Of a stretch of 64,000 nt of DNA, positions 7,602 to 16,782 are shown piece by piece; positions within the stretch are counted from its first letter, which is position 1; every line of letters begins with the position of its first letter. A program made the position numbers and the translations under genes. Source of the DNA: Palsa-1400 sp036501625. Lineage in GTDB: Bacteria > Verrucomicrobiota > Verrucomicrobiia > Limisphaerales > Palsa-1400. Location of the stretch: assembly GCA_036501625.1 (NCBI GenBank), contig DASXZY010000037.1, forward strand, positions 34,331-98,330, read 5' to 3'. The notes below the pieces were generated by a model, which was given only the letters and a program-made list of their open reading frames with translations, ran no database searches and was not told where the DNA came from.

Positions 7602-9023
7602 CTATTGTTTGGAGGGCTGTTCCCAGCCGCCCGCCAGCGATTTGTAAACCGCCACCAGCGCCGCGGCCGTTTGCGTTTGGGTTTGGGCCAATTGGTCCTG
7701 CGACTCCAGCAAGACTCTTTCCGCGTCCAGGACGGTCAGAAAATCCGTGGCGCCGTTGTCAAATTGCGCGTGCGCCAGATCGGCGGCGGATTGGCTTGCC
7801 TTGACCGATTCCGCCAGATAATCCCGGCGCGCCTGGGCTTTGCCAAAATCGGCCAGCGCGTTTTCCGTTTCCTCCAAACTTGTCAATACGACTTCTTGGT
7901 AGCGCGCGAGTTGCGCGTCCGCGACGGCCCCGGCCGCCTTGATCCGCGAGCGCACATGGGCGTAATCCAGCGCCGCCCAGGTGATACTGGGGCCAAAGGA
8001 ACGCGTATCAGACCCGCGCTTGCCCAATCCGGTGAAAGATTCCGCGTCCAGCCCGATGGCGCCATTGAACGTCACGCGCGGCCAGAGGTCCGCCACCGCC
8101 ACGCCGATGCCCGCCGTGGCCGCGGCCAGGTTCCGCTCGGCGGCGCGAACGTCCGGGCGGCGCCGCAATAATTGGGCCGGGTCGCCGATGGCGACGAGCG
8201 GCGGCAGCGCGGGCAAAGGCTGCGCCGCTCCCAATTCATCCGACATGGCTTCCGGTTGCTGGCCGGTCAGCACTCCCAGGCGGTGCATGGCATGGGTTTC
8301 AGTCGATTCCAGCGGCGGAATTTGGGAGAGCGTATTGTCCAATTGGGCGCGCGCGCGGGACACATCCAAGTCCGTTCCGCGCCCGGCCTCGAGGCGTTCC
8401 TGGGTGATTTTTAGAGTCTCGCGCTGATTGCCGGCGTTGCGGCGCAACACCGCCAATTCATTCTGGACGCCGCGAAGGTCGAAATAATTGAGCGCGACTT
8501 CCGCCACCAGGCTCACGCGCGTGTCCTGAAGCGTGGCGGCGGCGGCTTCCATCGAGGCCGTGCTGGCCTGGTAAGCGCGGCGGACACGGCCAAAAATGTC
8601 CAATTCCCAGGTGGCGTCGAACCCAGCGTCGTAAAGCTGCTGGCGCAGGTTCGCTCCGGGAGCGTTGAAGACCTCGGCTTCGCTATACTTGACGTTGTTA
8701 TAGCTTGCGGCAGCCCCGGCGACCGGGAAAAAATCCGCCTTGGCGCCCAGGCGCAGCGCGCGGGCCTGGAGGAGATTGGCGGTGGCGATGCGCAGGTCCA
8801 GATTGCTGGCCGCCGCCCGTTCCACGAGGCGGGTCAATTCGGCGTCGCCAAAGCCGCGCCACCAGGCGGCCACCGGTTCGTTCGTGCTCAGTCCGGGTTG
8901 AATTCCGGCGCTGAATTTCGGCGGGGCCGAGAGGGGAGGCGCCTTGTAATTCGGCCCGACCGCGCAGCCGGCGGCGGCCAGGATGGCGGCGAGAGGCGGA
9001 AGAAGAGGGAAAATGTTCTTCAT
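7602..9023 (-). CDS. RND efflux outer-membrane channel lipoprotein (OprM/NodT family)
   Basis: A 473-aa TolC-type trimeric channel that completes the tripartite pump. The signal peptide ends in a lipobox LAAAGC with Cys20 as the lipidated residue. Two homologous halves with long alpha-helical barrel segments are visible (LDLRIATANLLQARAL and SADLAHAQFDNGATDFL repeats), plus the RRPDVRAAERNL motif typical of the NodT family. Its ATG at 9023 overlaps the RND pump stop by 4 bp (9020-9023), indicating tight coupling. The length is normal for the family. Confidence 0.95.
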   Translation of the reverse strand: MKNIFPLLPPLAAILAAAGCAVGPNYKAPPLSAPPKFSAGIQPGLSTNEPVAAWWRGFGDAELTRLVERAAASNLDLRIATANLLQARALRLGAKADFFPVAGAAASYNNVKYSEAEVFNAPGANLRQQLYDAGFDATWELDIFGRVRRAYQASTASMEAAAATLQDTRVSLVAEVALNYFDLRGVQNELAVLRRNAGNQRETLKITQERLEAGRGTDLDVSRARAQLDNTLSQIPPLESTETHAMHRLGVLTGQQPEAMSDELGAAQPLPALPPLVAIGDPAQLLRRRPDVRAAERNLAAATAGIGVAVADLWPRVTFNGAIGLDAESFTGLGKRGSDTRSFGPSITWAALDYAHVRSRIKAAGAVADAQLARYQEVVLTSLEETENALADFGKAQARRDYLAESVKASQSAADLAHAQFDNGATDFLTVLDAERVLLESQDQLAQTQTQTAAALVAVYKSLAGGWEQPSKQ

Positions 9024-12000
9024 GCTTTTTTCCGGTCCGTGATGCGGCGGATAATATTGTAAAACACAGGCGTCAGGAAAATGCCAAACAGCGTCACGCC
9101 AAGCATTCCGCTGAAGACCGCCGTGCCCAGCACCCGGCGCATCTCTCCGCCCGCGCCGGCGGCCAGCACCAGCGGCACCACGCCAAAAATGAACGCGAAG
9201 GAGGTCATCAAAATGGGCCGCAACCGCAGGCGGCTGGCTTCAATGGCCGCCTCCGTCCGGGTCAGGCCGGCATCCTGTTTTTGCTTGGCGAATTCAACGA
9301 TCAGAATGGCGTTTTTGCAGGCCAGGCCAACCAGCACGACGAACCCGATCTGCGTAAAAATATTATTGTCCATGCCGCGCGCCCAAATGCCCAAAATGGC
9401 AAAGAGCAGGCACATCGGCACGATCAGAATGATGGCCAGCGGCAGCGACCAGCTTTCGAAGAGCGCCGCCAGCGTCAAGAACACGAAAAGGACGCACAGC
9501 GGGAAGACATAATAGGAAGTGTTTCCCTCCAGAATTTCCTGCAAGGTCAGTTCCGTCCATTCAAAGCCCATGGTCGAGGGCAGCTTTTGCGAAACCGTCT
9601 TTTCCATGGCGGCGATGGCCTGGCCGGAACTGATGCCGGGGGCGGCGTTGCCCGTGATTTCGGCGGCGGGATACATGTCGTAACGGACGATGTGATCCGG
9701 CCCGGTCACGCTCCGAACCTTGACCAGTGTGGCCAGCGGCACCATCTCCCCCTGGCTGTTGCGCGCCTTGAAATGGAGGATGTCATCCGGCTGCCGCCGG
9801 TAGGGGGCGTCCGCTTGCGCGGTCACATGGTAAGTGCGGCCAAAGAGGTTCAAATCATTGATGTAGAGCGAGCCGAGATAGATTTGCAACGTGTCAAATA
9901 TGTCATCGAGCGGGACGCCCATCGACTTGGCCTTGAGCCGGTCGATGTCCAGGTAAAGCTGCGGCGTGCTGGCGCGGAAACTGGGATAGGCCACCTGCAC
10001 GAGGCCGGTCTTGTTCGCCTCCGCCATCAATTGCATGGCCGCCCCTTGCAGCGCCTGCAATCCGGCCCCGCCGCGATCCTGCAATTCCATCTTGAATCCG
10101 CCCACGACACCCATGCCGTTGACTGGCGGCGGCGGGAATACGCCGACAAATCCCTCCTTGATGCTCGCCAGTCGCTTGGTCAGCTCTGCCACGATGACCT
10201 GGCTGGTCAGCCCTTTGGGCGTGCGCTTCTCGAAATCGTCAAGAATAACGAAGATCGTGCCCGAATTGGGGCTGGCGCTCAGGCTGATGACCGAGAGGCC
10301 CGCCAAATCAATGGACGCCTTGACGCCCGGCGTTTCGCCGACGATCTGGCCGATGCGATCCACCACGGCATCGGTCCGCTCCAGCGAGGCGGAATCGGGC
10401 AATTGGACGGCAATGGCCAGATAGCCCTTGTCCTGCGGCGGAATGAAACCGGAGGGCACGCGCTTGAAGCTGAACCATGTCAATCCGATGAGGCCGAGAT
10501 AAATGACCAGCACCAGCCCGCTGACGCCAATCAATCGCCGCACACTCCGGCTGTAGGCGGCGGTGGCGCGGCCGAAAACTGAGTTGAAACCGCGGAAAAG
10601 CCAGCCCGCCGCGCCATTCAATAGGCGGCTGAAGAAATCGTTCCGCTGGCCGTGCGGCTGCAACAAAATGGCGCAGAGCGCGGGGCTTAACGTCAGCGAA
10701 TTAAAAGCGGAAATGAGCGTGGAGAATGCAATCGTCAGCGCGAATTGCCGGTAAAACTGCCCCGAAATTCCCGCGATAAACGCCGTCGGAATAAACACCG
10801 CCCCGAGCACCAGCGCCACGGCCACAACGGCGCCGCTGACTTCGTCCATCGCTTTGGCCGTCGCGTCGCGCGGAGACAGGCCCAGGGCCATGTTGCGCTC
10901 CACATTCTCGACCACGACAATGGCGTCATCGACAACGATGCCGATGGCCAGCACCAGGCCGAAGAGGGAGAGATTGTTGAGCGAGAATCCCATCACGTCC
11001 ATCGCGGCCAGCGTGCCAATGAGCGAGACCGGCACCGCCAGCAGAGGAATGAGGGAGGCGCGCCAGGTTTGCAAGAAGAGCACCACCACCAGCACCACCA
11101 GCAACATCGCCTCGGCCAGCGTGTGCAGCACCGCGCGGATGGACTCCCTCGTGAACCCGGTGGTGTCAAACACAATACGATAATCCAGCCCTGGAGGAAA
11201 ACGCTCCTTGAGTATTTCCATCGCTTTATGCACCGCGTCGGAAGTTTCAATCGAGTTGGAGCCGGGCAGTTGGAAAATGGCCACCGCGGCGGTCGGCTTG
11301 CCGTCGATCTTGGTGTTCATGCTGTAATCCAGCGCGGCCAATTCCACCCGCGCCACGTCCTTCACGCGCACGACTTGGCCGTTGGCCCCGTTTTTGATGA
11401 CCATGTTGGCGAACTGGCTTTCATCCGTCAGCCGGCCTTGAGTATTGACAATGTATTGGAAGCTCAGGCCCTTGGCCATGGGCGGCTGGCCGATCTGCCC
11501 CGCCGCCACCTGCACGTTTTGCTCGCGGATGGCGTTGACGACGTCATCGGCCGTCAGGTTGAGCGAGGCGATCTTTTCCGGGTCGAGCCAGATGCGCATG
11601 GAGTAATCGCGCGCGCCAAAAATAATGATGCTGCCGACGCCGGGCAAACGGGCCAGCGCGTCCTTGACTTGCAGGAACGCGTAATTGCTGACATAGACCT
11701 GATCATAACGCCCGTCGGGTGAGAACAGGTTGACGACCAGGGTGATGTCCGGCGAGCTCTTGGCGGTCGTAATGCCGAGCCGGCGCACTTCTTCCGGCAG
11801 GCGGGCCTGGGCCACTGAAACCCGGTTTTCCACCAGCACTTGCGCCTTGTCCAAGTCTGTGCCGATCTTGAACGTGACAGTCAACTGCATGGAGCCGTCG
11901 CTGGCGCATTGTGCCGCCATGTAGAGCATGTCTTCCACGCCGTTGACTTCCTCCTCGATGGGCGTGGCCACGGTGTCAGCGATCACTTGGGGATTGGCGC

Positions 12001-12157
12001 CGGGATAGATGGCCTTGACCACCACCGTCGGCGGCACCACCGGCGGATACTCCGCCACCGGCAGCTTCAAGAGCGCCAGCAAGCCCGCGATGACGATGAC
12101 AATCGACAGCACCGACGCAAAGATCGGCCGGCCAATGAAGAAATGAGAAAATTTCAT
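9020..12157 (-). CDS. RND multidrug efflux permease (HAE1/AcrB family)
   Basis: A 1045-aa inner-membrane proton antiporter of the hydrophobe/amphiphile efflux-1 type, with twelve predicted transmembrane segments and two large periplasmic loops. The N-terminus FSHFFIGRPIFA is canonical. The proton-relay Asp pair D410/D411 lies in GIVVDDAIVVVEN of TM4, and ADVSGAVVAVALVLGAVFIPTAF-type sequence follows in TM5/6. It is intact from end to end. It lies between the membrane-fusion gene (18 bp upstream) and the channel gene (4-bp overlap). Substrates cannot be predicted from sequence, though the operon also carries an acetyltransferase. Confidence 0.97.
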   Translation of the reverse strand: MKFSHFFIGRPIFASVLSIVIVIAGLLALLKLPVAEYPPVVPPTVVVKAIYPGANPQVIADTVATPIEEEVNGVEDMLYMAAQCASDGSMQLTVTFKIGTDLDKAQVLVENRVSVAQARLPEEVRRLGITTAKSSPDITLVVNLFSPDGRYDQVYVSNYAFLQVKDALARLPGVGSIIIFGARDYSMRIWLDPEKIASLNLTADDVVNAIREQNVQVAAGQIGQPPMAKGLSFQYIVNTQGRLTDESQFANMVIKNGANGQVVRVKDVARVELAALDYSMNTKIDGKPTAAVAIFQLPGSNSIETSDAVHKAMEILKERFPPGLDYRIVFDTTGFTRESIRAVLHTLAEAMLLVVLVVVLFLQTWRASLIPLLAVPVSLIGTLAAMDVMGFSLNNLSLFGLVLAIGIVVDDAIVVVENVERNMALGLSPRDATAKAMDEVSGAVVAVALVLGAVFIPTAFIAGISGQFYRQFALTIAFSTLISAFNSLTLSPALCAILLQPHGQRNDFFSRLLNGAAGWLFRGFNSVFGRATAAYSRSVRRLIGVSGLVLVIYLGLIGLTWFSFKRVPSGFIPPQDKGYLAIAVQLPDSASLERTDAVVDRIGQIVGETPGVKASIDLAGLSVISLSASPNSGTIFVILDDFEKRTPKGLTSQVIVAELTKRLASIKEGFVGVFPPPPVNGMGVVGGFKMELQDRGGAGLQALQGAAMQLMAEANKTGLVQVAYPSFRASTPQLYLDIDRLKAKSMGVPLDDIFDTLQIYLGSLYINDLNLFGRTYHVTAQADAPYRRQPDDILHFKARNSQGEMVPLATLVKVRSVTGPDHIVRYDMYPAAEITGNAAPGISSGQAIAAMEKTVSQKLPSTMGFEWTELTLQEILEGNTSYYVFPLCVLFVFLTLAALFESWSLPLAIILIVPMCLLFAILGIWARGMDNNIFTQIGFVVLVGLACKNAILIVEFAKQKQDAGLTRTEAAIEASRLRLRPILMTSFAFIFGVVPLVLAAGAGGEMRRVLGTAVFSGMLGVTLFGIFLTPVFYNIIRRITDRKKA

Positions 12158-12175
12158 CGGGATTGGGCGGGATGA

Positions 12176-13333
12176 TTATTGCGCCATCGCGACCGGAGCC
12201 CCGTTGGTGCGCGCGGGATTGACTTTCATTCCGGGCCGGACGGTCATCAAACCGTCCACCATCACCCAATCGCCGGGATGAATGCCTTCGCGCACGACGC
12301 GCAAGCCGTCAATCATTGGACCAAGTTTGACCGGCGCGAATTGGACCATGTCCTGCCCATCCACGACCAAAACATATTTCTGGTCCTGATCGGAACCGAT
12401 GGCCAGGTCCGGCACGAGCAGGGCCGGATAAGGCGCGGAGCCGGGCACGCGCACCCGCGCGAAAAAGCCGGGCTGCAACACATGATCCGGATTGGAAAGA
12501 ACGCCGCGCACGCGCATCGTGCCGGTATTCGCATCCACCCGATTGTCAACGAAATCAAGAACTCCTTTGTGCGGAAAGCCGGTTTCGTCGCCCAAGGCGA
12601 TTTGGCACGGCCATTTGCCGCCGCGCAGATTGTCCTCTTTGTTTTGGCGCGCCAATTGTTGATACTTGAGGATGGCTTGTTCGTCGGCGTCGAACCGGCA
12701 ATAGATTGGGTCCAGCGAAACAATGGTTGCCAGCAAGGTTGCGTCTCCCGTGCCGCCATTGACAAGGTTGCCCTCGGTCATCATTTTGCGCCCGATGCGC
12801 CCGCTGATGGGAGCTTTGATCTGGGTGTAATCCACGTTCAATTGAGCCACTTCCAGGGAGGCGCGGGCCGATGCAATGGAGGCGGCCGCCATGCGTTCGT
12901 CCTTGGCGCGGGAATCGGCATCTTCGGCGGAAATGGCCCTGACTTTGAGAAGGCGGTTGGCGCGCTCCAGATCGTTGCTGGCCAATTCAAAACGAGTCTG
13001 CGCTTGCAGCACGTCGGCCTGTGCCCGGTCCAATTCCGCCCTGTAAGGGCGCGGGTCAATCACAAAGAGCAGGTCGCCTTTTTTGACCTCGGCGCCGTCT
13101 TTGAAATGGATGGAATCCAGGTAGCCGCTGACCCGAGCCCGGACTTCGACGGTATCGACCGCCTCGACCCAGCCCTGATATTCGTCCCACTCGGTCACGT
13201 TCTTGGAAACCGGCTGGTTGACCGTGACGGCCGGGGGAGGCGGGGCGGCGCTGCCGGCCGCGGGGCCGTTTTTCTGGCAACCCGCCGCCAAAAGGCCGCA
13301 AACAGCCGCCAGCACGCTCAATTTGATTTTCAT
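12176..13333 (-). CDS. RND efflux periplasmic adaptor (membrane fusion) lipoprotein
   Basis: A 385-aa AcrA/MexA-type adaptor linking the pump to the outer-membrane channel. The lipobox LLAAGC places the lipidated Cys at residue 19. The lipoyl half-motifs (VRARVSGYLDSIHF and IKAPISGRIGRKM) flank an alpha-helical hairpin (YRAELDRAQADVLQAQ region), followed by beta-barrel and membrane-proximal domains. It starts 21 bp after the tetR stop on the same strand, so the regulator and pump are probably co-transcribed. Confidence 0.95.
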   Translation of the reverse strand: MKIKLSVLAAVCGLLAAGCQKNGPAAGSAAPPPPAVTVNQPVSKNVTEWDEYQGWVEAVDTVEVRARVSGYLDSIHFKDGAEVKKGDLLFVIDPRPYRAELDRAQADVLQAQTRFELASNDLERANRLLKVRAISAEDADSRAKDERMAAASIASARASLEVAQLNVDYTQIKAPISGRIGRKMMTEGNLVNGGTGDATLLATIVSLDPIYCRFDADEQAILKYQQLARQNKEDNLRGGKWPCQIALGDETGFPHKGVLDFVDNRVDANTGTMRVRGVLSNPDHVLQPGFFARVRVPGSAPYPALLVPDLAIGSDQDQKYVLVVDGQDMVQFAPVKLGPMIDGLRVVREGIHPGDWVMVDGLMTVRPGMKVNPARTNGAPVAMAQ

Positions 13334-13354
13334 AAGTGAATAGTTGCTAACATC

Positions 13355-14056
13355 CTACATTTGAAAGTACAGTTCCAGCACCTTCGGATTGTAATGGGCG
13401 GCGATGGCTTTGCGGGCCAGCCCCATGCCGGAAAGAATGAACCAAACCGCTTCGTGCGCCAGCTCTTCGCGCGGCACCTTGTATTTGACCGCCGGTTTGG
13501 GCGGCAAATGAACCAGGGCCAGCCAAGCCGCCAAATGGTGCGCGAACAGCGCGTTGTGCCCGTGCGACAGCGGCGTTTTGACCGCGTCCCCTGCCGCCAC
13601 GGCAGCGTCCAGGCAGGCTTCGATGCGCGTGCAAAAGGCCTCGAAACGATTTTGGTACATGAGCCGGGCAAACGCGCCGTCCTCGAGGAAGCTTTTCAGC
13701 ATCAGGCGCTGCCGGGTGTCCCACGGGATGGCGCCAAAGGGCATCCCCATCACATGGACGCGCACCAGATAATAGACCAGATGGACGAGGGTCGAAGTGG
13801 AGGGTTCCAGCTCCGTGATCAACTGAATGAACTTGCGCGTGGAAGGGTCTTTGGCATCGCAGCAAAGGTCTTGAATTGCCGCGTAAAGCGCTTCCTTGCT
13901 GGGGAAATGGCGGTAAAGGAGCGGCTCCGAGACTCCGGCCGCGCGGGCCAGTTCTTTGGTGGTGGTTTCCGCGTAACCTTTGCGGGCAAAAACCGGCAGC
14001 GCGGCCTGGGCAATGGCCGCCTTGCGCTGTTCCGCTGAGAGCCGGGTTTTCTTCAT
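13355..14056 (-). CDS. TetR-family transcriptional regulator of the efflux operon
   Basis: A 233-aa regulator (from 14056) with an N-terminal helix-turn-helix (KELARAAGVSEPLLYRHFPSKEALYAAI, roughly residues 37-65) and a variable ligand-binding C-terminal part. It heads a five-gene operon with MFP, RND, OMF and GNAT genes. A 5-bp-arm palindrome lies in the promoter immediately upstream, so it most likely represses itself and the pump until a ligand binds. An alternative ATG at 14065 directly abuts the putative -10 box and might not be transcribed, which is why I prefer 14056; the mRNA would then be nearly leaderless. Ligand unknown. Confidence 0.9.
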   Translation of the reverse strand: MKKTRLSAEQRKAAIAQAALPVFARKGYAETTTKELARAAGVSEPLLYRHFPSKEALYAAIQDLCCDAKDPSTRKFIQLITELEPSTSTLVHLVYYLVRVHVMGMPFGAIPWDTRQRLMLKSFLEDGAFARLMYQNRFEAFCTRIEACLDAAVAAGDAVKTPLSHGHNALFAHHLAAWLALVHLPPKPAVKYKVPREELAHEAVWFILSGMGLARKAIAAHYNPKVLELYFQM

Positions 14057-14065
14057 GGCCCGCAT

Positions 14066-14093
14066 AAGTTAGTGGATGCTAACCTAATGTCAA
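14066..14093 (-). promoter_or_regulatory. Promoter with embedded TetR operator
   Basis: Read on the minus strand, TTGACA (14093-14088) is followed after 16 nt by TAACTT (14071-14066). The palindrome GTTAG-N6-CTAAC occupies 14068-14083, that is, almost the whole spacer and part of the -10. This is the usual position for a TetR-family self-operator. The boxes are read by eye; regulation is inferred. Confidence 0.6.
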
Positions 14094-14219
14094 GGCTTTC
14101 GATTCCCGCACTGGCGCGCGATTTCCCCCGACAGCGCCGGCAGGTGAATATCATTTGATGCACCCGCCGTCATAACTGTCTTTTTCTTTGGCGCCGTTTT
14201 TTGCTTTGTTTAACTGCCA

Positions 14220-14715
14220 CAATTGCAATCACTTGCAAAAATAGCGTCGAATAAACCGGGCCATTTTGCAGAAAAACGGGGCGTCCGGCCCAAAAAAGTG
14301 ATGCTTTCGCAGGCCATTTTTCACTTTTTCGTGGATTTGCAGTTTGCAACATGCTCTCCCGCAGCAATATCCAATCCGGCCATGCAGCCCCAAAAAATCG
14401 CACCTAAATACCTACGGTAGGTTTTTTGGTTTTCGGCAATTCTGTCACCATTTGCGCGTGAACATCCATTTTGTTCATCAGAAGAGGGAGCGCGGCGGCC
14501 GGTTTTCCGAGAAGAACCGGCTGCGGCACGCTCATTTTGCCAATCTGCAACAGCTCATAGGAATATTAGTTATGACCCCACCGCCGCAAACGACAAGTCG
14601 CCGACAAAATGGCAGGCGAAGAACGGCGCCAACGAAGCCGCGCGCAATTCTCCGCGCCAACTGAAGTCAGTTGCAGCCAGAACGCGGCAAATTACGGTGA
14701 ATTGCGTTTGATCAC
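14220..14715 (+). repeat. Dispersed repeat element, copy A
   Basis: One of three related sequences in the window (others at 51961-52430 and 62295-62890). Blocks shared in order with copy B: GGCCATTTTGCAGAAAA (14260s), CTTTCGCAGGCC and TTTTTCAC, a CCTACGGTAGG palindrome followed by T-rich sequence (near 14410), CGCGTGAACAT then TTTTGTTC, GCTCATTTTGCCA, CATAGGAATA, and a tail containing CGGCAAATTACGGTGAATTG (around 14690). A frame of 65 codons from a TTG at 14223 ends at the TAG inside the palindrome. It lies between the divergent tetR promoter and the SDR gene end; 14094-14219 upstream of it shows nothing I can name. Confidence 0.75.
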
Positions 14716-15051
14716 CCTAAATCACCCCGGCCAAATGAGCCAGCTAACGGCAACCCCCCGTGGTGTCGATGGTTTCACAAGAGACCCTGGGCGAATCGCC
14801 GGAGGCCAGGAACACGGCCACCGTCGCGATTTTGACCGCCGCGGAATGCCAGCGCCAAATCCGCGCAATTCTCCGCGCCAACTGAACTCAGTTGCAGCCA
14901 GAACGCGGCAAATTACGGTGAATTGCGTTTGATCACCCTAAATCACCCCATCCAAATCAGCCTGCTAACGGTAACCGCCAGTGGTGTCGATGGTTTCGCC
15001 CGTGACCCAGCCCGAATCGCCGGAAGCCAGGAACACCGCCACCGCCGCGAT
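14641..15051. repeat. Tandem 190-bp direct duplication (14641-14830 and 14862-15051)
   Basis: The two copies align without gaps at a constant offset of 221 bp. Each consists of the tail of repeat element A plus the 3' end of the SDR gene. By my reading the first 88 bp (element tail) differ at one position and the following 102 bp (SDR coding end) at about 17. The single tail mismatch falls in the loop of a small palindrome (CAACTGA/TCAGTTG). Bases 14831-14861 between the copies are unrelated to what follows copy 2. Confidence 0.85.
14744..14830 (-). pseudogene. Remnant of an SDR gene 3' end
   Basis: On the minus strand this stretch reads 28 codons that mirror the last 28 residues of the SDR gene at 14965, including FLASGDS and ETIDTTGG, and ends in the same TAG stop. 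Six or so residues differ, several drastically (Trp to Arg, Tyr to Cys, Gly to Pro), and there is no upstream SDR sequence. It is therefore a decayed fragment created by the tandem duplication or left from a lost paralogue. Confidence 0.75.
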
Positions 15052-15732
15052 GTCGTGCGGCTGGCCGATGCGGCCCAACGGCGTTTGCGCGGCGGCTTGC
15101 TTTTCCATGTCGCTGCCGATGATGCCGGCCGCGTGGACGCCTTCCGTCTCGATCATGCCGGGGTTGATCGCGTTGACGCGGATTTTGCGCGGGCCGAGTT
15201 CCTTGGCCAGGGACTTCGTCAATGTGTCCACCGCGCCCTTGGTCGCGCTGTAAACCGAGCCGGTTGGCGGCGCGGATGTGCTCACGATAGAACTGATATT
15301 GATGACGCTCCCGCCGGAAGCGCCAAAGTGCCGCGCCGCCGCCTGCGTCGCGAGAATCGTCCCCAGAACGTTTACGTTAAATTGCTTGTGAAAATGCTCC
15401 TCGGTGATTTGCTCGAGCGGAAGAAACTCATAAAGGCCCGCATTGTTGACAAGAATGTCGAGGCGCCCGAAGGCCTTCTTCGCTTCGGCGAACAGCCGGT
15501 CGATGTCCGCCTTTTTGGCGACGTCGGCCTGCGCGGCCACCGCCTTGCCGCCCTTGGCCTTGATGGCTTTGACGACCTTGTCCGCTCCGCTCCGGCTGGA
15601 GGCGTAGTTGACGACCACCGCTGCTCCTTCAGCGGCCAGATGTTGCGCGATAGCCGCGCCGATGCCTTTCGATGCGCCCGTCACCAGGGCGACTTTTCCA
15701 GTTAATTTTTTAGCCATGCTTTTGTTTTTCAT
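14965..15732 (-). CDS. Short-chain dehydrogenase/reductase (classical, FabG-like)
   Basis: A 255-aa NAD(P)H-dependent oxidoreductase of the classical SDR family. Motifs: TGASKGIG cofactor loop, NNAG, catalytic Ser in NISSIVS, and YSATKG with the catalytic Tyr and Lys, followed by RVNAINPG. The family includes 3-oxoacyl-ACP reductases and glucose or sugar dehydrogenases; the substrate is not determinable here. The ATG at 15732 has a GGAAA Shine-Dalgarno 6 nt upstream, preferred over a second ATG at 15717. Its 3' end is partially duplicated downstream. It could supply the ketoreductase missing from the polyene-like cluster, but that is speculative. Confidence 0.93.
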   Translation of the reverse strand: MKNKSMAKKLTGKVALVTGASKGIGAAIAQHLAAEGAAVVVNYASSRSGADKVVKAIKAKGGKAVAAQADVAKKADIDRLFAEAKKAFGRLDILVNNAGLYEFLPLEQITEEHFHKQFNVNVLGTILATQAAARHFGASGGSVINISSIVSTSAPPTGSVYSATKGAVDTLTKSLAKELGPRKIRVNAINPGMIETEGVHAAGIIGSDMEKQAAAQTPLGRIGQPHDIAAVAVFLASGDSGWVTGETIDTTGGYR

Positions 15733-15878
15733 AATATTTCCTTTTCGCGGGCCGGTTTTAGCTTGCCAGCAGCATCGGCCCGGACTACCTTCCAGTCAAG
15801 CGAGGCGCATGTGCGCCCGCCATTTCACCAAGTTGTGTATAAAGGCGGAATTGTTCCGCACAAGGAGAAAACAGACTT

Positions 15879-16658
15879 ATGAGAAATGCACCCCCGCCGG
15901 GCGGCTCCCGCTTGGCCTTCACCCTGATTGAATTGTTGACTGTCATCGCCATCATCGCGGTCCTAGCCGCGCTTATCCTGCCTGCCCTCATGCGCGCCAA
16001 AACGGCGGCGAAACGAAAACTTTGCCAGGCCGATGAAGTTTCCCTGGCCGGCGCCATCGCGGCTTATGCTTCAAGTTACGCCCGGCCGCCCGTTTCCACC
16101 AACGCCATGGCCGCCGTCGCTGGCACGACCAATGACTTCACCTTTGGCACCAGCCTGACCGGCGCGCCCGGCCAGCTTGCCAACATGCCCGTCGAGCTTG
16201 GCTCCGGCCAACCCCTCAACATCGCCACGCCCAATTCCATTTATCAAAACAACAATTCTGAGGTGATCGCGATTCTGCGCGACGACGCTTATTATCCCGA
16301 AGCCAATCCCGTCGAGGGGCAGGGGCACGTTTACAATCCGCGCCAGACGCCCTTTTTTACCGGCACACAAGCAGGCGGCCCGCTCGTGACGGGCTTTGGG
16401 CCGGGCGCTCCGGGCGTCGGCGCGGACGAGATTTTGCGCGACCCTTGGGGGCTGCCTTACATGATTACCCTCGATCTCAGCGGCGACAACCGGGTCTTCG
16501 ATCCTTATTTGAACCAAATGTACCAGCGCCAATTTCCCGGCGGGACGCTGCTCACGCCTGCCTCCGCGGTGGTGTGGTCGCTCGGCCCCGCTGGAAAAAT
16601 CAACTTGACGCTCGGCTCAAAGGACCCTGTCAATAAATCAATGGTCGCCAGTTTTTGA
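15879..16658 (+). CDS. Prepilin-like protein (type II secretion pseudopilin-like)
   Basis: A 259-aa protein with a class III signal: LAFTLIELLTVIAIIAVLAALILPAL follows a basic leader, again with Ala before the Phe. The rest includes a DPWGLPYMITLD segment resembling the conserved region of GspG-type pseudopilins, where it forms part of the calcium site. An AAGGAG Shine-Dalgarno lies 12 nt upstream of the ATG, and a GCGGAA-TTG-TTCCGC palindrome sits at about 15844-15858 in the leader. No secretion ATPase or other pilin gene is nearby. It is more GspG-like than the 2792 protein. Confidence 0.85.
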   Translation: MRNAPPPGGSRLAFTLIELLTVIAIIAVLAALILPALMRAKTAAKRKLCQADEVSLAGAIAAYASSYARPPVSTNAMAAVAGTTNDFTFGTSLTGAPGQLANMPVELGSGQPLNIATPNSIYQNNNSEVIAILRDDAYYPEANPVEGQGHVYNPRQTPFFTGTQAGGPLVTGFGPGAPGVGADEILRDPWGLPYMITLDLSGDNRVFDPYLNQMYQRQFPGGTLLTPASAVVWSLGPAGKINLTLGSKDPVNKSMVASF

Positions 16659-16782
16659 CCGGCCGGCCCGCCTTCGCGCGCCCCGTGCGGGTTTGCCTCA
16701 CAACCAAAACCATGATTCGCCTTGCAGACAGAGCCGCCTCATTCGCCTACTGTGGACAGCGCAGTAGAGTTAGTTTTCATAG

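Noticed and set aside
9281..10582. 433-codon open frame antisense to the RND pump gene
   Set aside because: Same reason: mirror of a strongly conserved AcrB-type gene, with Gln/His/Gly-rich translation and no recognisable domain.
13334..13354. Second TetR half-site between tetR and the membrane-fusion gene
   Set aside because: A GTTAGCA match exists on the minus strand, but the second arm of the palindrome is absent and the gap is only 21 bp within a likely operon.
14609..14932. 107-codon frame across the tandem duplication
   Set aside because: It reads through both an intergenic repeat tail and the antisense of a decayed SDR end, so it cannot be a conserved gene.
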